From Metridium senile (Eukaryota > Cnidaria > Anthozoa > Actiniaria > Metridiidae), in NCBI GenBank assembly GCA_949775045.1, contig OX459096.1:41642959-41706958 (forward strand): a DNA stretch of 64,000 nt, in the 5' to 3' direction. Position 1 is the stretch's first letter; each line of letters opens with the position of its first letter. The translations under genes were made by a program, and so were the position numbers. A model generated the notes under the pieces. The model worked only from the letters and a program-made list of their open reading frames with translations. It was not told the DNA's origin and searched no databases. Positions 1 through 12,108 of the stretch are shown in pieces.

Positions 1-100
1 AGTTTCCCTGCAAATAAAACAAATTTAAAAGTTCAGTCAATTACCATTTTAGGAATGTAACAGAGGAAATATAAAACTTGGTTTTCTTAAAACTAGTTGA
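1..100 (+). repeat. GPCR 3'-flank duplicate at window edge
   Basis: This stretch closely resembles the DNA just downstream of the intact GPCR gene at 13225-14073 (compare 14251-14330: the same AGTTTCCTTGCAAATAAAAC start and the same AAGAATGTAACAGAGGAAAT stretch). It implies that another GPCR copy, or its remnant, lies just left of the window. Positions 100-190 show nothing further. Confidence 0.6.
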
Positions 101-189
101 CAACAATCGTGATATCAAAATTCTGCGTTAAGGGAATTTTACTGTCTCCCAGTCGACCTTTAAAGCCCAGTTTAAGATCTTAATTCTCC

Positions 190-438
190 CATTTAAAGTA
201 CTGGGTGTATTGTGTGTATTGGCCGTCATTGTAAACGTTCATAATCTGCTTTATACCACATTCCGTCATATATGTGATCTTTGCATTCAAAATCAACTTG
301 AAGGTGGAATTATTTAATCTAATTACAATACTTTGTATGGCAGTCAATGCTGCAGTTGACCCTTACCTGTTCAGCTTCCAGAACCCAAAAATGAGAACAC
401 TGCTCAAAAAAATGCTGTGGTGTAAAACTAATGAGTAG
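190..438 (+). pseudogene. Class A GPCR remnant, 3' end only
   Basis: This matches the last third of the GPCR genes downstream in the window: TM6, TM7 and the C-tail. The TM7 signature reads AVDPYLFSFQNP, followed by the family's MRTLLKKMLWC tail and a stop at 436-438. The TM6-coding part (from about position 195, around TGTGTATTGGCCGTCATTG) is shifted and broken, and nothing equivalent to TM1-TM5 precedes it. Instead the upstream DNA resembles a 3' flank. It is therefore a truncated duplicate, a dead member of the array. Confidence 0.8.
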
Positions 439-1643
<1,205 letters not shown>

Positions 1644-2589
1644 TATTTATTTTTTTATACTACTTGAGCAGATTAAACAACGAAATTAGAACAAAAGACC
1701 GGATTACTGATTACTTACTGGAACGAAACTACTGACATATACAAAACAAAAGTGTGTTAGGTGTGTTAAAGTGTATATGAACTCTAGCGGTTTTTTTTGT
1801 TTTGTTTTTGAAATGTTTATCAATACGAACAGGCTGTGCATGAATCGACTTTATAGTTTTAGTTCCGGCGTAGATATATTTTGAACATTTCAATGCATAT
1901 GTAACGACTAACCTCCTTTATCAATATGTAAACACATTCCCACAGACATCTATTAGGTCTGTACGTCGTTTGTAAGCGTAATTCCAGCACTTTTGACCCA
2001 TGCATTTCCGATGCAAACCGTTGATCGCCATGTTTTTCTTACAAATGTACCCTTGTGGGACCCCATGCAGTTGAGGATGTTTTTAATTATAGCCTCGATT
2101 TTATGTTAACTCTTTGATGTCAGGCAATATTTGTACGTTTGTTCGGGATTTTTTTTTTCAAAATTCGCTTTTAATCTTCCAACTGATTTAATAGTTGAAA
2201 AGGCCATATCAAAAATATTTTTGTTTCGAGACCGCATGCTCACGATAAACTAGTAAACAAAAGCATGCAATTAATAAAAAATAAGCATTTTAGTAATGTA
2301 TTTACTAATTTAGTAATAGTTTTACTTTATTCTATTTTTTCCTCATGGTTTAAAGTTTAAATTTCTTCAAGCTTTAATTGAAAAGAAGTTTCGGAACATT
2401 CTTTTAAAAATCTCCTTATCCAAAGCAAATTAACACTTTCAACAGAAACTGTGTAAAATGTCTTATTTCAAAGGACCAGCTGTATTCGCATTGACCCCAG
2501 AGTGGTCGTTAACGCCGGAGAGTTTTGAGTGTGGCTCTAACCAGATGAAGAAGCAAACCTCTATATTAGCCTTTGCGGTATTAGCTTGT
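1644..2589. other. AT-rich, nothing recognised
   Basis: I see no gene, inverted repeat or tandem repeat here. The stretch lies inside the 771-7413 insertion. Confidence 0.5.
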
Positions 2590-2736
<147 letters not shown>

Positions 2737-3232
2737 CATTTTTATAGCGCCACTTCCATTGCTGTCCAGTGGCGCTTTACAAAACTATGATAAGAAAATA
2801 ACCTAAAATATATAAGTAATTAAAAATATCTGATATCTAAAAAATTGATATAAATTAAAAAATCGTATTGTATGTAAAACTATAAAATTATAAAAGTAAT
2901 TAATATATAAAATCATCATTTATAAAAAAGCATCTTCATATCATGAAGTGCTTTATATGTTATAATTATTATATAATTATAATAATAATAATAATAATAT
3001 GCATTTTTATAGCGCCACTTCCATTGCTGTCCAGTGGCGCTTTACAAAACTATGATAAGAAAATAACCTAAAATATATAAGTAATTAAAAATATCTGATA
3101 TCTAAAAAATTGATATAAATTAAAAAATCGTATTGTATGTAAAACTATAAAATTATAAAAGTAATTAATATATAAAATCATCATTTATAAAAAAGCATCT
3201 TCATATCATGAAGTGCTTTATATGTTAACAGT
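2737..3232 (-). mobile_element. L2-like LINE 3' end, tandemly duplicated
   Basis: Two near-identical copies (about 2735-2960 and 2999-3230) are separated by a short TAA/ATT stretch. Each starts, on the + strand, ATGCATTTTTATAGCGCCAC and contains TCCAGTGGCGC. Read on the minus strand this is a GC-rich 3' hairpin followed by an (ATT)n tail, the usual end of L2/CR1-like retrotransposons. The edge at 3232-3235 continues the reverse transcriptase reading frame found at 6984-7412, so this is the downstream half of that LINE, split by the 3236-6983 transposon. Confidence 0.8.
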
Positions 3233-3433
3233 AGTAGACTGCTTTAGATCCAAGACGCGAACTTCGAAGATGACGCCAATATGACGAGTGGAGCCTGGGT
3301 CGAGAACACCGGCCGCAATGAAATGTTTTGATTTAGAAAGATGACGTGCGAATTGCGTGACGCGAAGTCGACGCGAGTAGTATTGTTGGTTCACTCTCCG
3401 TTTTATATGTGAGTCAGGTTGTTTTTCTTGGAT

Positions 3434-3613
3434 ATGTCGAGCTCTAGGGGGCTGCAAGCGGCAAGAGATGCTTTGTGCATCGCATACGATCAAAATGTAA
3501 TCGACGATTTGGAGTTTGCCTTGCTGTACGACGCGAATAAGTCACGAGAAATTTTTCCATATTGGAAATTTCAACCTTTTGACTTGAGTTCTTGGGATGA
3601 TACAGGCACTTGA
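3434..3613 (+). pseudogene. Harbinger-type nuclease, 5' exon fragment
   Basis: An ATG at 3434 opens a 59-residue reading frame starting MSSSRGLQAARDALCIAYD and containing FPYWKFQPFDLSSWDD, then a stop. I recognise this as the N-terminal end of the PIF/Harbinger nuclease proteins repeated in cnidarian genomes; that is recall, not a search result. In the intact family the frame continues into a DDE nuclease domain. Here the next 1.6 kb contains a nested inverted-repeat element and AT-rich DNA but no DDE domain. The fragment ends near a possible splice donor after DDTG. It is a decayed transposase, not a host gene. Confidence 0.6.
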
Positions 3614-3673
3614 TTCAAATTCAATAAATTGTAAATATACACATATGAGCATGTATATACATATGTATATATA

Positions 3674-3940
3674 CAGCCGATCTCGAAAAGGTTGTCCACC
3701 TGAAAAGACATATATACTAAAATAAATATCACGTGACTCATTTTATAATCACTTTCCGCGCGTGTAGAAAGTCAGGTACTTCTAGCGTGGGAAGATACTG
3801 CTTGTTGGAATTCACGGCCATATTACTTTCAAACACAACTGACTTTCTACACACGCAGAAAGTGAACTTATAATGAGTCACGTGATATTTATTTTAGTAT
3901 ATATGTCTTTTCAGGTGGACAACCTTTTCGAGATCGGCTG
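3674..3940. mobile_element. Nested MITE with ~105-bp inverted repeats
   Basis: The left arm starts CAGCCGATCTCGAAAAGGTT and the right arm ends in its complement AACCTTTTCGAGATCGGCTG. The arms pair over about 105 bp, leaving a loop of about 50 bp, and TATA flanks both sides (3670-3673, 3941-3944). There is no coding capacity. It lies inside the Harbinger-like element, downstream of the nuclease exon, so it arrived later. Confidence 0.85.
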
Positions 3941-3944
3941 TATA

Positions 3945-5255
3945 TGTTCATATATGTAAATAATGTTGTACCTTTATGTTAACTGTAAATATCATATTGT
4001 ATATACTATTGTAGAATTTTTTTCTAAAATTATCCTCATATATCAATAGCTACCTTCTTCTCATATTATAACTATATAACATGATCCGTCATTTTGATCT
4101 AATTTCACACTTAAATTGAATTACTTAACTGCAGTGGCTGTCGACTCGAAAGTTTATACTACTTCGACAGCCACACACACTTTACTATAAATTAAATACA
4201 TAATTTTCAGTCACTTATCCTGCTTTCAAATTTGTAAATGTTATGTATAAATATTCATATTGTAAATATATATGTGTGTGAATAAAACAAAAGTTCAAAG
4301 TTCATGAAACATTACATGTAGGTCTAGTAAAAAATACTAATTTGTACTATTTTATGCTAATTCTTTTGTTTTGTTCGACTAGTACTATTTTGCACAATTT
4401 AGTAATTAGTGTTTCACGTTTTTACTGAATGCACTCTAATACACCCTAGTAGTCTCTAGTTCCATTGTTTTCTTTTGTGTCTATTTGACTATTACGCCTT
4501 GACCATTAGATTTTGTTTCACAGGTTTAATATTTTCTCTTTAAAAACCAGATTTAATAATTATTTTATATTGTACACTATGTATGTTGTCTAAATCATGC
4601 AGTTCAAGTCATAGTTGTTATTTTGATAGCTGTTAGTTGTACTTGTGACTGACAATATTTGACATAAGGCATTACACTGTATGTCAGAATTTTAATATTG
4701 GATATATTTTATTATTATTCAAATAAAATACACAAATATACAAATGATAAGAATTTTATTTGTCCCTCAGTATATATATTTTAAATGTTATGGGGAATGT
4801 ACATTGAGTACATGAATGCTTTTACAGCAAAATATTATGATGATGATAAATCAAAAATTCAATAATATAATAAATAGTCAATTCATATAAGAAAAATACA
4901 TGTTAACTACATGTATATTACACTGTTGATTTCTAGCGATCTCTATTTGTTATTGTTATTTATGTATCAAATTTAAAATTGCATTCAGTATAAATAATTG
5001 CATCAAATACATTAAATCACATTAATTGTGTTGAATGGCATGCTGATCAAAACAGAAACATCAGTAAATTTTTACAGAATCAAGTTATATTTGTTTGTCA
5101 TGTGCAGTAAAACCATAGTGTGATATACAATAGATTTGCAACAAGTCATGGAGACAGCTCTATACATGACTTTAAATATCATATGTAATATGGGCAATTC
5201 TAAATTTCTAAATTCTTACATGTATACTACTGCATATGACAAAAAAATATTTACA
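3945..5255. other. AT-rich interior of the Harbinger-like element
   Basis: No gene is visible. A small near-palindrome is present at about 4134-4172 (GTGGCTGTCGA ... TCGACAGCCAC). The plus-strand nuclease exons expected here are missing, and the 3' end of the opposite-strand Myb-like gene begins at 5256. Confidence 0.5.
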
Positions 5256-6011
5256 CTAGTCCTTTTTCTGTAACATACTTTGCATAAATGCAAACATCTG
5301 TTGCTGCATCATCATTTGTTGTTGTTGTTGTTGCTGCTGTTGTTCTTGTTGTTTTTCAATCTGCTTCATGAGCAGGGTCATTTGGTTTTGTGACTGTTTT
5401 ACTTGAAGGTTTTGCTGTTCCTTTGCTAAATCAAGTTCTTCTTTCTTGAATTTCAATTCTTCCTCCCTCATTCTGGCATCATTTGCTGACTTTTCTTTCA
5501 GCCATTCAATGGTGTCAGTTGATGACCTTCGAGATTTGACTGGCTTTGTAGGTGTATTTTCATCTTCATCATCAGAACACCCTGCTGCTGCCTGCATCCT
5601 CTTCCTTGTCTCCCCCATCCTCTCCAAGGCTGTTTTACGGATATCTTCTGCCATCTTCTTTTCCTTGCTGATACCATCTTTTTTTTGTTGGTTGTCTCTC
5701 TCTGTATCTTCTGCCATGCTGCTTAGGTCTTCTAGAAGACAGTCGACTTCTGATGGCTCATCTCCTCCACCACCACTCTCTCTTAGCTCTTTTGACTTCT
5801 TTGCTTTATATTTCTTAAGTAGTGTTGTGTAGTGATCTCTAACAGATCTTGATGACAGGAAGTTGAAATTGCCCTCTGTACATGCATTCAGGTTTTCTGC
5901 CACTTTTTGCCATGAACTACCCCTTTCTCGGCTCAGGTATTTGTGACTGAAGACCCCCTCAGCTGCAATTTCTCTAAGTAAAAGTACATCTTCTTTGTCA
6001 GTCCATGTCAT
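5256..6011 (-). CDS. Myb/SANT-like DNA-binding protein of a Harbinger element
   Basis: 251 residues from the ATG at 6011. The frame extends 19 codons further upstream, but TTCTTGTAG just before this ATG looks like a splice acceptor and the family start MTWTDKEDVLLLREI fits here. Residues 1-75 form a Myb/SANT-like domain with well-spaced tryptophans (W3 and the W of GSSWQKVAENLN). An acidic and serine-rich linker follows (SDDEDENTPTKP), then a long charged coiled coil from about residue 165, ending in a glutamine run encoded by TTG/CTG codons. Harbinger transposons typically encode such a protein; in studied elements it helps the nuclease reach the nucleus and bind the element ends. The gene is intact although its nuclease partner in the same element is broken. 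It could act in trans on relatives; host use is possible but nothing here shows it. Confidence 0.7.
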   Translation of the reverse strand: MTWTDKEDVLLLREIAAEGVFSHKYLSRERGSSWQKVAENLNACTEGNFNFLSSRSVRDHYTTLLKKYKAKKSKELRESGGGGDEPSEVDCLLEDLSSMAEDTERDNQQKKDGISKEKKMAEDIRKTALERMGETRKRMQAAAGCSDDEDENTPTKPVKSRRSSTDTIEWLKEKSANDARMREEELKFKKEELDLAKEQQNLQVKQSQNQMTLLMKQIEKQQEQQQQQQQQQMMMQQQMFAFMQSMLQKKD

Positions 6012-6904
6012 GCTTCTACAAGAAAAAAATCTTGAAGTTAGTATACTTATTATCTCTATTTGTGGCATTTAAAAAGGTAAATATTGTACTAATGTGTAAA
6101 TTATATATCACAATTTTACAAAATACACCATATATTTTTGGAGTGTCTGGACTCTACAAAACGGTCAGGTTTTTTGTACAAAATTAATTACAAACAATCA
6201 AAATGAACAACATGACTTGACAATTCTAACACAGTAATTGTATATCTTACAAGCTTACTTTTTATTCGCCATCTTTCAACTCCGAGTTATCGTATTTTTG
6301 CTGAAAAGTAAAAAGCGTTGAAGTTATAAGTTTAAATGAACGTACAGCTTGACAATTCGCAATCAAAAACGTACATTAGAAATAACAAAATAAAAACGTA
6401 ATAGAGTCATGGAAACTTTCAGTATAAAAAGGAACAAACATGACGAGACTAAAAATAACATTTTAAGCTTACATATTTTACATGACATCAGGCAATATAT
6501 CTCAAAAACACCAAAATTATCGACGAATTTGACACTAGTTAAATTTCTAAAAGCTTTTAATGCTCTTACGAGAGTAAACATATGCATTTTCAAAAAACTA
6601 TACTAAAGTTTTAATCACATAAACATAAAGGTCTAGTAGTTGAAAACAATTGAAGTTAAAAATGTACGACCTACAAGTTTGTTTATCTCCATTTTTATCA
6701 CAAAAATTATGAAAAATTGTGGTAAAATGGTGTTAATTCAAATTCTTAATGTTTTTAGCATTATCGGCAGCACTTATATGTACGTTTTCTCAAAGAAAAA
6801 AGGGAGTTTTTATAACATCAACTTACCGTTCTCAACTGGACGTGAAATGGCGCGAAAAGAGCGCGTCTTCACACGCTCGCGGACTTCGCCAATGCCACCG
6901 GAAG
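6012..6904. other. 5' flank of the Myb-like gene within the transposon
   Basis: AT-rich, with no further gene. Possible upstream noncoding exon of the Myb-like gene. The GC-richer piece at 6840-6960 leads into the right inverted repeat. Confidence 0.45.
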
Positions 6905-6983
6905 TTAAATTTCACTCGTGCCATTCCTAACCGTGAGGTGTAACGCAATCTTCGAGGTTCGCGTCTTGGATCTAAAACAGTCT

Positions 6984-7412
6984 AGTATTTTGAATATGAC
7001 GCGTTGCTCTATAGGTAGCCAATGTAGTTTTTCCAGTATAATGGTAATGTGATCTCTAATGTGTGTCAAGGTAACTATTCTCGCGGCAGCAATCTGTACT
7101 GACTGGAGCTTTTGAAGAATGTTTTTTGGTAATCCGTAATATAGGGAATTACAAAAGTCTAATCGTGATGTAATGAATGCGTGCATTAATATTTCCGCAG
7201 TGTGCTGATTGATATATTTTCTGATACGACTAATGTTTCTTAGGTTATAGAAGGCTGTTTTTGCAGTAGTAGTTATGTGTTTTTCCATGTTCATATTAGT
7301 ATCAAATAAGACACCAATATTTCGTGCAACGTCTGATGACTTAATGACTTCATTACAGACTTGTATTGATTCTAGTGAGGGAGAAGTAAGGTGACGAGCC
7401 TTTAAAACAAGT
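6984..7412 (-). pseudogene. L2/CR1-like LINE reverse transcriptase C-terminal fragment
   Basis: On the minus strand the frame reads the post-catalytic part of a non-LTR reverse transcriptase ORF2: VARNIGVLFDTNM, SRLDFCNSLYYGLP, LQSVQIAAARIV and LEKLHWLPIEQRVIFKI, all standard motifs of this region. The 5' end is truncated at about 7412. The downstream end is cut at the Harbinger-like insertion, and the frame resumes on the far side at 3232 as LLTYKALH. There is no catalytic YADD box, so it is inactive. Confidence 0.85.
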
Positions 7413-7413
7413 A

Positions 7414-8037
7414 ATGCATGAATCAATTTATTTATTATCTACCTTTTTTCACTGCGATGTTTTTATTTCATTTTCTGTATAAATCAAAAAATGTTTTTGG
7501 TTAATTTGTCATCTATACCAGTAACAAAACTGAAGTAAGACATCACGAAAAAAATGTTTATTATAAATATATTATGTCGCTTATCTAACATAAACATGTA
7601 CATCCATTTCATCAAAATGTCGTCTAGGGGCCGGTCGTTTTTATCTGAGATGGAGAAGGCCGGACAGATTGCTGGAGGTCAACTTCAGAAACATTGCTAT
7701 TTTATGGGGTCACTTTTCATTGAGTTAATCAACTCATTTAATTATGTGGTTTTATTGTGAGTACTTGAAAGTAAAATTAAAGTGTTTTTAATGAAACTTC
7801 AATCAACACCAAACAAAAATGATTAAAACTCTTGGAACAAGAGGGCAATTTTTTTATTAAGAACGTAGAGCTCGAGTTTAAATTAATCAAATGCGAACGC
7901 GGCTTTACTGATACGACAGTAATCGATTGTCAACTTGAGCAGTATATATGATCTTGATATGAAAAGCCTCTAGTCATCTGTTGCACTAGCAGGCGAACTA
8001 GCATTTCAGAGTGTGATTACTGTCAGAGTTAAAGAAA
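7414..8037 (+). promoter_or_regulatory. Conserved upstream block of GPCR copy 1
   Basis: The same sequence, starting ATGCATGAATCAATTTATTT, recurs at 14408-15373 ahead of the GPCR at 15374, apart from a 349-bp insertion there. A TATA-like TATGAAAAG at 7958-7966 lies just before CTAGTCATCTGTTGCACT (7970-7987). That second motif also follows the TATA-like box in front of the GPCRs at 15374 and 19968, and it is a candidate transcription start. Inferred from conservation between copies. Confidence 0.55.
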
Positions 8038-8914
8038 ATGGTTTTGTATATCATTTTGGTTGTGCTTTTCTGGGCATTCTTCGAGTTGAACGTAACTGGG
8101 AATTCCCTGGTGATTTACCTCATCTCCAAGAAACAACGCACTTCTACAGACTATCTACTGCTCAACATGGCTGTTGCAGATCTTATCTTTGGATTTTTTT
8201 CAGCAATTTCCCAAACGCTGGTGTTACTGTTTGGGCGTTACTATGAAAACCAAGTTTTCTGCAAGATTGTTGTCTCTGGAAATATCGCTTGGATGGCTTC
8301 TGGGGCATCTACTTTTACCATGATAATATTGTCCTTCGAGAGATATTTTGCAGTATGCCGTCCACACAGTTTTAAGAAATGGTTCTCAATAAGAAATGTT
8401 AAATTTATCATTATTATGATATGGCTCTTTGCTATTGCTACTCTGATTCCTCAGATTGCTGAAAAAACATGCCATGGCTTTGAAGATCAAATATATAAAA
8501 AAATGCATTCCATTGTTGCGATAATTGTTTCAATATTTATAATATTGTTCCTTACTGTGTTGTCAGTGAAGATCTACGTGTCACTGTGGTGCAAACACAT
8601 TTGCAATTCAACCCACAGAAGTAAGAGAGATAGAGGAGAGAAAGAAAAAAAAGAAAGTCACATTATGTGTATTGGCCGTCATTGTAACCTATATCATCTG
8701 TTATATTCCACATTACATCTTATATGTAATAGTTGTATTTGAAAACGACTATAAGGTGGCATCGTTTTTTTCAATACCAATACTGTCTGTGGCTATCAAT
8801 GCTGCACTTGACCCTTACCTGTTCAGCTTCCAGAACCCAAGGATGAGAACACTGCTCAAGAAAATGCTCTGGTGTAAACCTGATGAGCAGGAGCTTCCAC
8901 AAGCACCAGGTTAA
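8038..8914 (+). pseudogene. Class A GPCR, single-base frameshift
   Basis: Intronless rhodopsin-like receptor of the local family. TM1 with GN, TM2 with LLLNMAVADL, the cysteine before TM3, ERY at the end of TM3 and ECL2 cysteine (TCHGF) are all present. After KIYVSLWCKH the frame is broken by one extra base near 8600 (CACATTTGCAATTC here against CACACTACAATTC in the 15374 copy). The downstream frame holds TM6 (IICYIPHYILY) and TM7 (AALDPYLFSFQNP), with a stop at 8912-8914. Apart from this the gene is clean and has conserved upstream DNA, so the lesion is recent or an assembly error. If real, the product would lose TM6 and TM7. Confidence 0.85.
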
Positions 8915-9465
8915 GAACTTTTCAAAACTGTATGAACTGATAATAGACATTAATTCTGAATGTAAGATTATCTGCCTTCTTTTGAATAAATATTATATAA
9001 ATGACATATAGGTGTGAATCACTGTCTTCAGCACCTTATGATAATTGTCTTGCTCCAGTAAATAGTGATATGGAGCGGAGTTTTAAGACGTTGTTAAATG
9101 CACTTACAATAGTTGAGAAAATAAAATTGTTGGTGTTTTGTTGTAAATGCTTTTCGCAGTGATGATGGAATCAGTTTCGGATGATGCGGGATTCCGGATT
9201 CCAAAGACTCAGCTTTTCGTAGATTCCTGCTTCCTTGGATTCCAACGAAGATGGATTTCGGATTCTAACGAATGGATTTATGGATTCCTGATTCTCTTAC
9301 ATGGGGTGATAGAATGGGTCGATCAGGGCCAATTCCCTAATTTTTAGGATTTGTTTAAAGGTGACTGTACGCCTTGGTCTGCTCAGTTAGCTGATCATGA
9401 ACAAAATCACTTTAGGTAATCAACTGCCGGTCATCCACACTGAGAATGTGGACACCCAGTAAAGC
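8915..9465 (+). repeat. 3' flank of GPCR copy 1, duplicated at 17.2 kb
   Basis: Positions about 9108-9215 (AATAGTTGAGAAAATAAA, TTGTTGTAAATGCTTTTCGC, GATGCGGGATTCCGG) recur at about 17208-17305 downstream of GPCR 15374. The duplicated unit therefore includes the 3' flank. An irregular tandem of GATTCC-type words follows at 9190-9290. No gene seen. Confidence 0.65.
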
Positions 9466-9466
9466 T

Positions 9467-10653
9467 TGGCCTGTACCGCCGCGAAAATGATCCCCGCCGC
9501 AATAATGATTCCCACCGCAATAATGATTCCCAAGTCGCCGCAATATTGATCCCCGCCGCAATATTGATTCCCGCCGCAATAATGACTCCTAAGTCGCCGC
9601 AAAAATGATCCCCAAGGAATTATGAACTTGGACAACTCGGGATCGATGGAGCATGGACTATTTCTATATTTTTCCATGCATTTATCCACATATATGTGAA
9701 TCCCTTTTTGTGTTTTCGTTTAATATTCGTTTCTCTTTTAATTTCTTTTTGTTTGCTTTTTTTTTGTGTCATGAAGTGTTAAATATAACGCATTTTAGCT
9801 ATCATTTCAAAAGTTATTTTATATATTGAAACTCATTATCTATATACTGCCTTTCATCTTCGTTATCTATGTAGTGCTGTATTTTATCTTTTTTGTACTG
9901 TTTTTGAAGTCTCAATAATTTCTGTGTAGCTCATGTAATCAACTACAAAGTTGGAGTTTCAATTCAAATGATATCAGGGTTATCTGTTAAGGTCAAGCTA
10001 GTAAAAGAGTTAAACGAGATTAACTTCGCTTCAACAATATGTGAGATCAAATTCAAGTTTGACCGAGTTAGATTTTTAAAGCGGTCTCGTCATAGAAATA
10101 TTAAATTCAAATCAATTATTTGTAGTAAAGCCAGTTTTTATCCAGCAATCCCCATTGTCGCACAGTAGTTAGAAGTGATGATATAATAGGAGATTTGTGG
10201 AATTTTATGACAACCTCAACAACTATGATTGTTCTATAAACATATCCTGGTCATCTTTGTCCAAAGTACATTGCTCATTTAACTCCCAGTGATAATATCA
10301 ACATGAGCGAACAGCAGAAGAATGGAAATGTAATATAGTTTAAAGAAGTCCATACTACAAGGCCTCCTACAACGATATCCAGAAAGGAATCCACGAGGTA
10401 GAGAATGAAATTTGATATGTATGTTTTAAATGTTACATGCTCCATCGATCCCGAGTTGTCCAGGTTTATCATTTCCATGGGGATCATTTTTGCGGCGACT
10501 TGGGAGTCATTATTGCGGCGGGAATCAATATTGCGGCGACTTGGGAATCATTATTGCGGCGGGGATCAATATTGCGGCGACTTGGGAATCATTATTGCGG
10601 TGGGATCAATATTGCGGCGGGGATCACTTTCGCGGCGGTACATGGCCTTGATC
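9467..10653. mobile_element. Fold-back element with minisatellite arms
   Basis: The left arm (about 9467-9660) and right arm (about 10430-10653) are inverted copies. Each is built from an ~18-bp tandem unit around GCCGCAATAATGATTCCC, interrupted by AAGTCGCCGCAA. The ends match (GGCCTGTACCGCCGCGAAAA left; its complement with small changes right), and the inner edges match too (GGATCGATGGAGCATG). A ~770-bp AT-rich centre has no coding capacity. Arms made of short tandem repeats are the hallmark of fold-back (FB-type) transposons. Confidence 0.8.
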
Positions 10654-11100
10654 GTCAGGCTTCCCACAATAGGGAAAACACATATTTTTTTATTAAATCA
10701 TGGAACTCATTAATAGTTCACGAGAAATTAACAATTATAGCATTTAACAGCGTTCATGAAAATATTTTTATCGGATCGAAATTACAAACAATTTTACCAG
10801 AGCTTATTTTATTCAAAACAATCTCATTAATTACTGATTTTTTATATAAAAACATCTAATCTAGGATAAGGTTTGATGACCCATATAAATTAAAGAAGTC
10901 ACTCCTTTTCGGACCTGACTTTACATGTTGTTAAATGCCCTCTTATTTCTGTATTATGTACTATCTAAAAAAACTCGCAGCAGTGTTTAGCCCAAGGGAT
11001 TTTATACCTGATAAAACACGTGCTGCGAGTTTTTGAATGACTTAATAAACTCGTTAGTAATTCATGACGCCATTTTGTCCAATATCGATGAAACAAAAGA
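10654..11100. other. AT-rich spacer with a small hairpin
   Basis: No gene seen. An imperfect inverted repeat (AAACTCGCAGCA ... TGCTGCGAGTTT, about 10971-11034) is the only structure. Confidence 0.5.
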
Positions 11101-12085
11101 AAACGTTAGGTTGTTTGCATTTGGGAATTGATCTACAGTAATGATAGAGGAATGCTAACCAACTTGAATGCTAACAAACATGAAGACATTTCGTTCAGTG
11201 TTGATTCTCTTAATATATCTGGCTTTGACGTTGCTCCTTCTTCCTCCGTTCGTAATATTGGTGTAATTTTTGATTCGAATCTATCTCTTGACTCTCATAT
11301 AACATCTGCTTGTAAATCATGCTTTTTTCATTTACATAATATCTGGAAAATTCGTAATTCCCTTAGTCCTGCTGCTTGCGAAACCCTAGTTCAATGCGTT
11401 CGTTTCTTCAAAACTTGATTTTTGTAATTCCCTGTTGTATGGCCTTCCACTAAATTCTATTCGAAAGCTTCAACTGGTACAAAATGCCGCAGCAAGACTT
11501 GTCACTTACTCTCGAAAGCAGGAGCACATTACACCTATTCTTAAATCTCTTCATTGGCTGCCCGTAGAGCAACGGATTCAGTATAAAATTCTTCTTATTA
11601 CTTTTAAATCTCTGCATGGACTGGCTCCTTCCTATCTATCTAGTCTTTTAAATTTTTACATTCCTGCTCGTTCTCTGAGATCTTCTTCGTCAAACTTATT
11701 ACAAAGGTCTACCTTTAATCTCAAAAAGTATGGTAAAAGATCATTTTCAGTCGCTGCTCCGTTTTTATGGAATTCCCTTCCAGAGAATATTTGAAAAATT
11801 TCTTCTTTAGATATTTTTAAAAAACATTTAAAAACTTTTTAATTTAGCATATTCTTAAAATTGAAATGTTTTAATTTATATAGTTATTATATTTTATGTG
11901 TACTTTTACTGCAATTAATGTATGAAATATGATATATGTAAAAAAAAGGTAAATGTATGAAATTTAATTGTCTTATTCATGTTTTTGAATCTTTTCTAAT
12001 ATTTTGTCTTTTGATTTTCAAAATGTAAAGCGCCGATGAGCTTAAGGATATCGGCGCTATATAAATGATAATTATTATTATTTCG
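11101..12085 (+). pseudogene. L2-like LINE reverse transcriptase C-terminal fragment
   Basis: Plus-strand non-LTR ORF2 remnant. A first frame (about 11128-11418) holds SSSVRNIGVIFDSNLSLDSH. After a frameshift near 11405 the second (to 11794) holds LYGLPLNSIRKLQLVQNAAA, LKSLHWLPVEQRIQYKI, FKSLHGLAPSYL and FSVAAPFLWNSLPENI. The 3' end is complete: a GC-rich stem (GTAAAGCGCCGATGAGC ... GGATATCGGCGCTATATAAA) followed by an ATT tail ending about 12085. It is 5'-truncated and inactive. Confidence 0.85.
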
Positions 12086-12108
12086 TTGCAAACTTTTCAT
12101 CGATTGAT

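Larger units (their letters stand above)
3236..6983. mobile_element. PIF/Harbinger-like DNA transposon, 3748 bp
   Basis: Terminal inverted repeats of about 40 bp bound the element: the left end AGACTGCTTTAGATCCAAGA matches the reverse complement of the right end (TCTTGGATCTAAAACAGTCT). It is flanked by the 3-bp duplication AGT (3233-3235 and 6984-6986); 3-bp duplications are typical of PIF/Harbinger. Inside are the first exon of a Harbinger-type nuclease (3434-3613, rest missing), a nested inverted-repeat element (3674-3940) and an intact Myb/SANT-like gene on the opposite strand (5256-6011). The nuclease catalytic exons are absent, so this copy is non-autonomous. Confidence 0.85.

Noticed and set aside
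5446..5832. Ser-rich plus-strand frame of 128 residues
   Set aside because: Antisense shadow of the Myb-like gene at 5256-6011.
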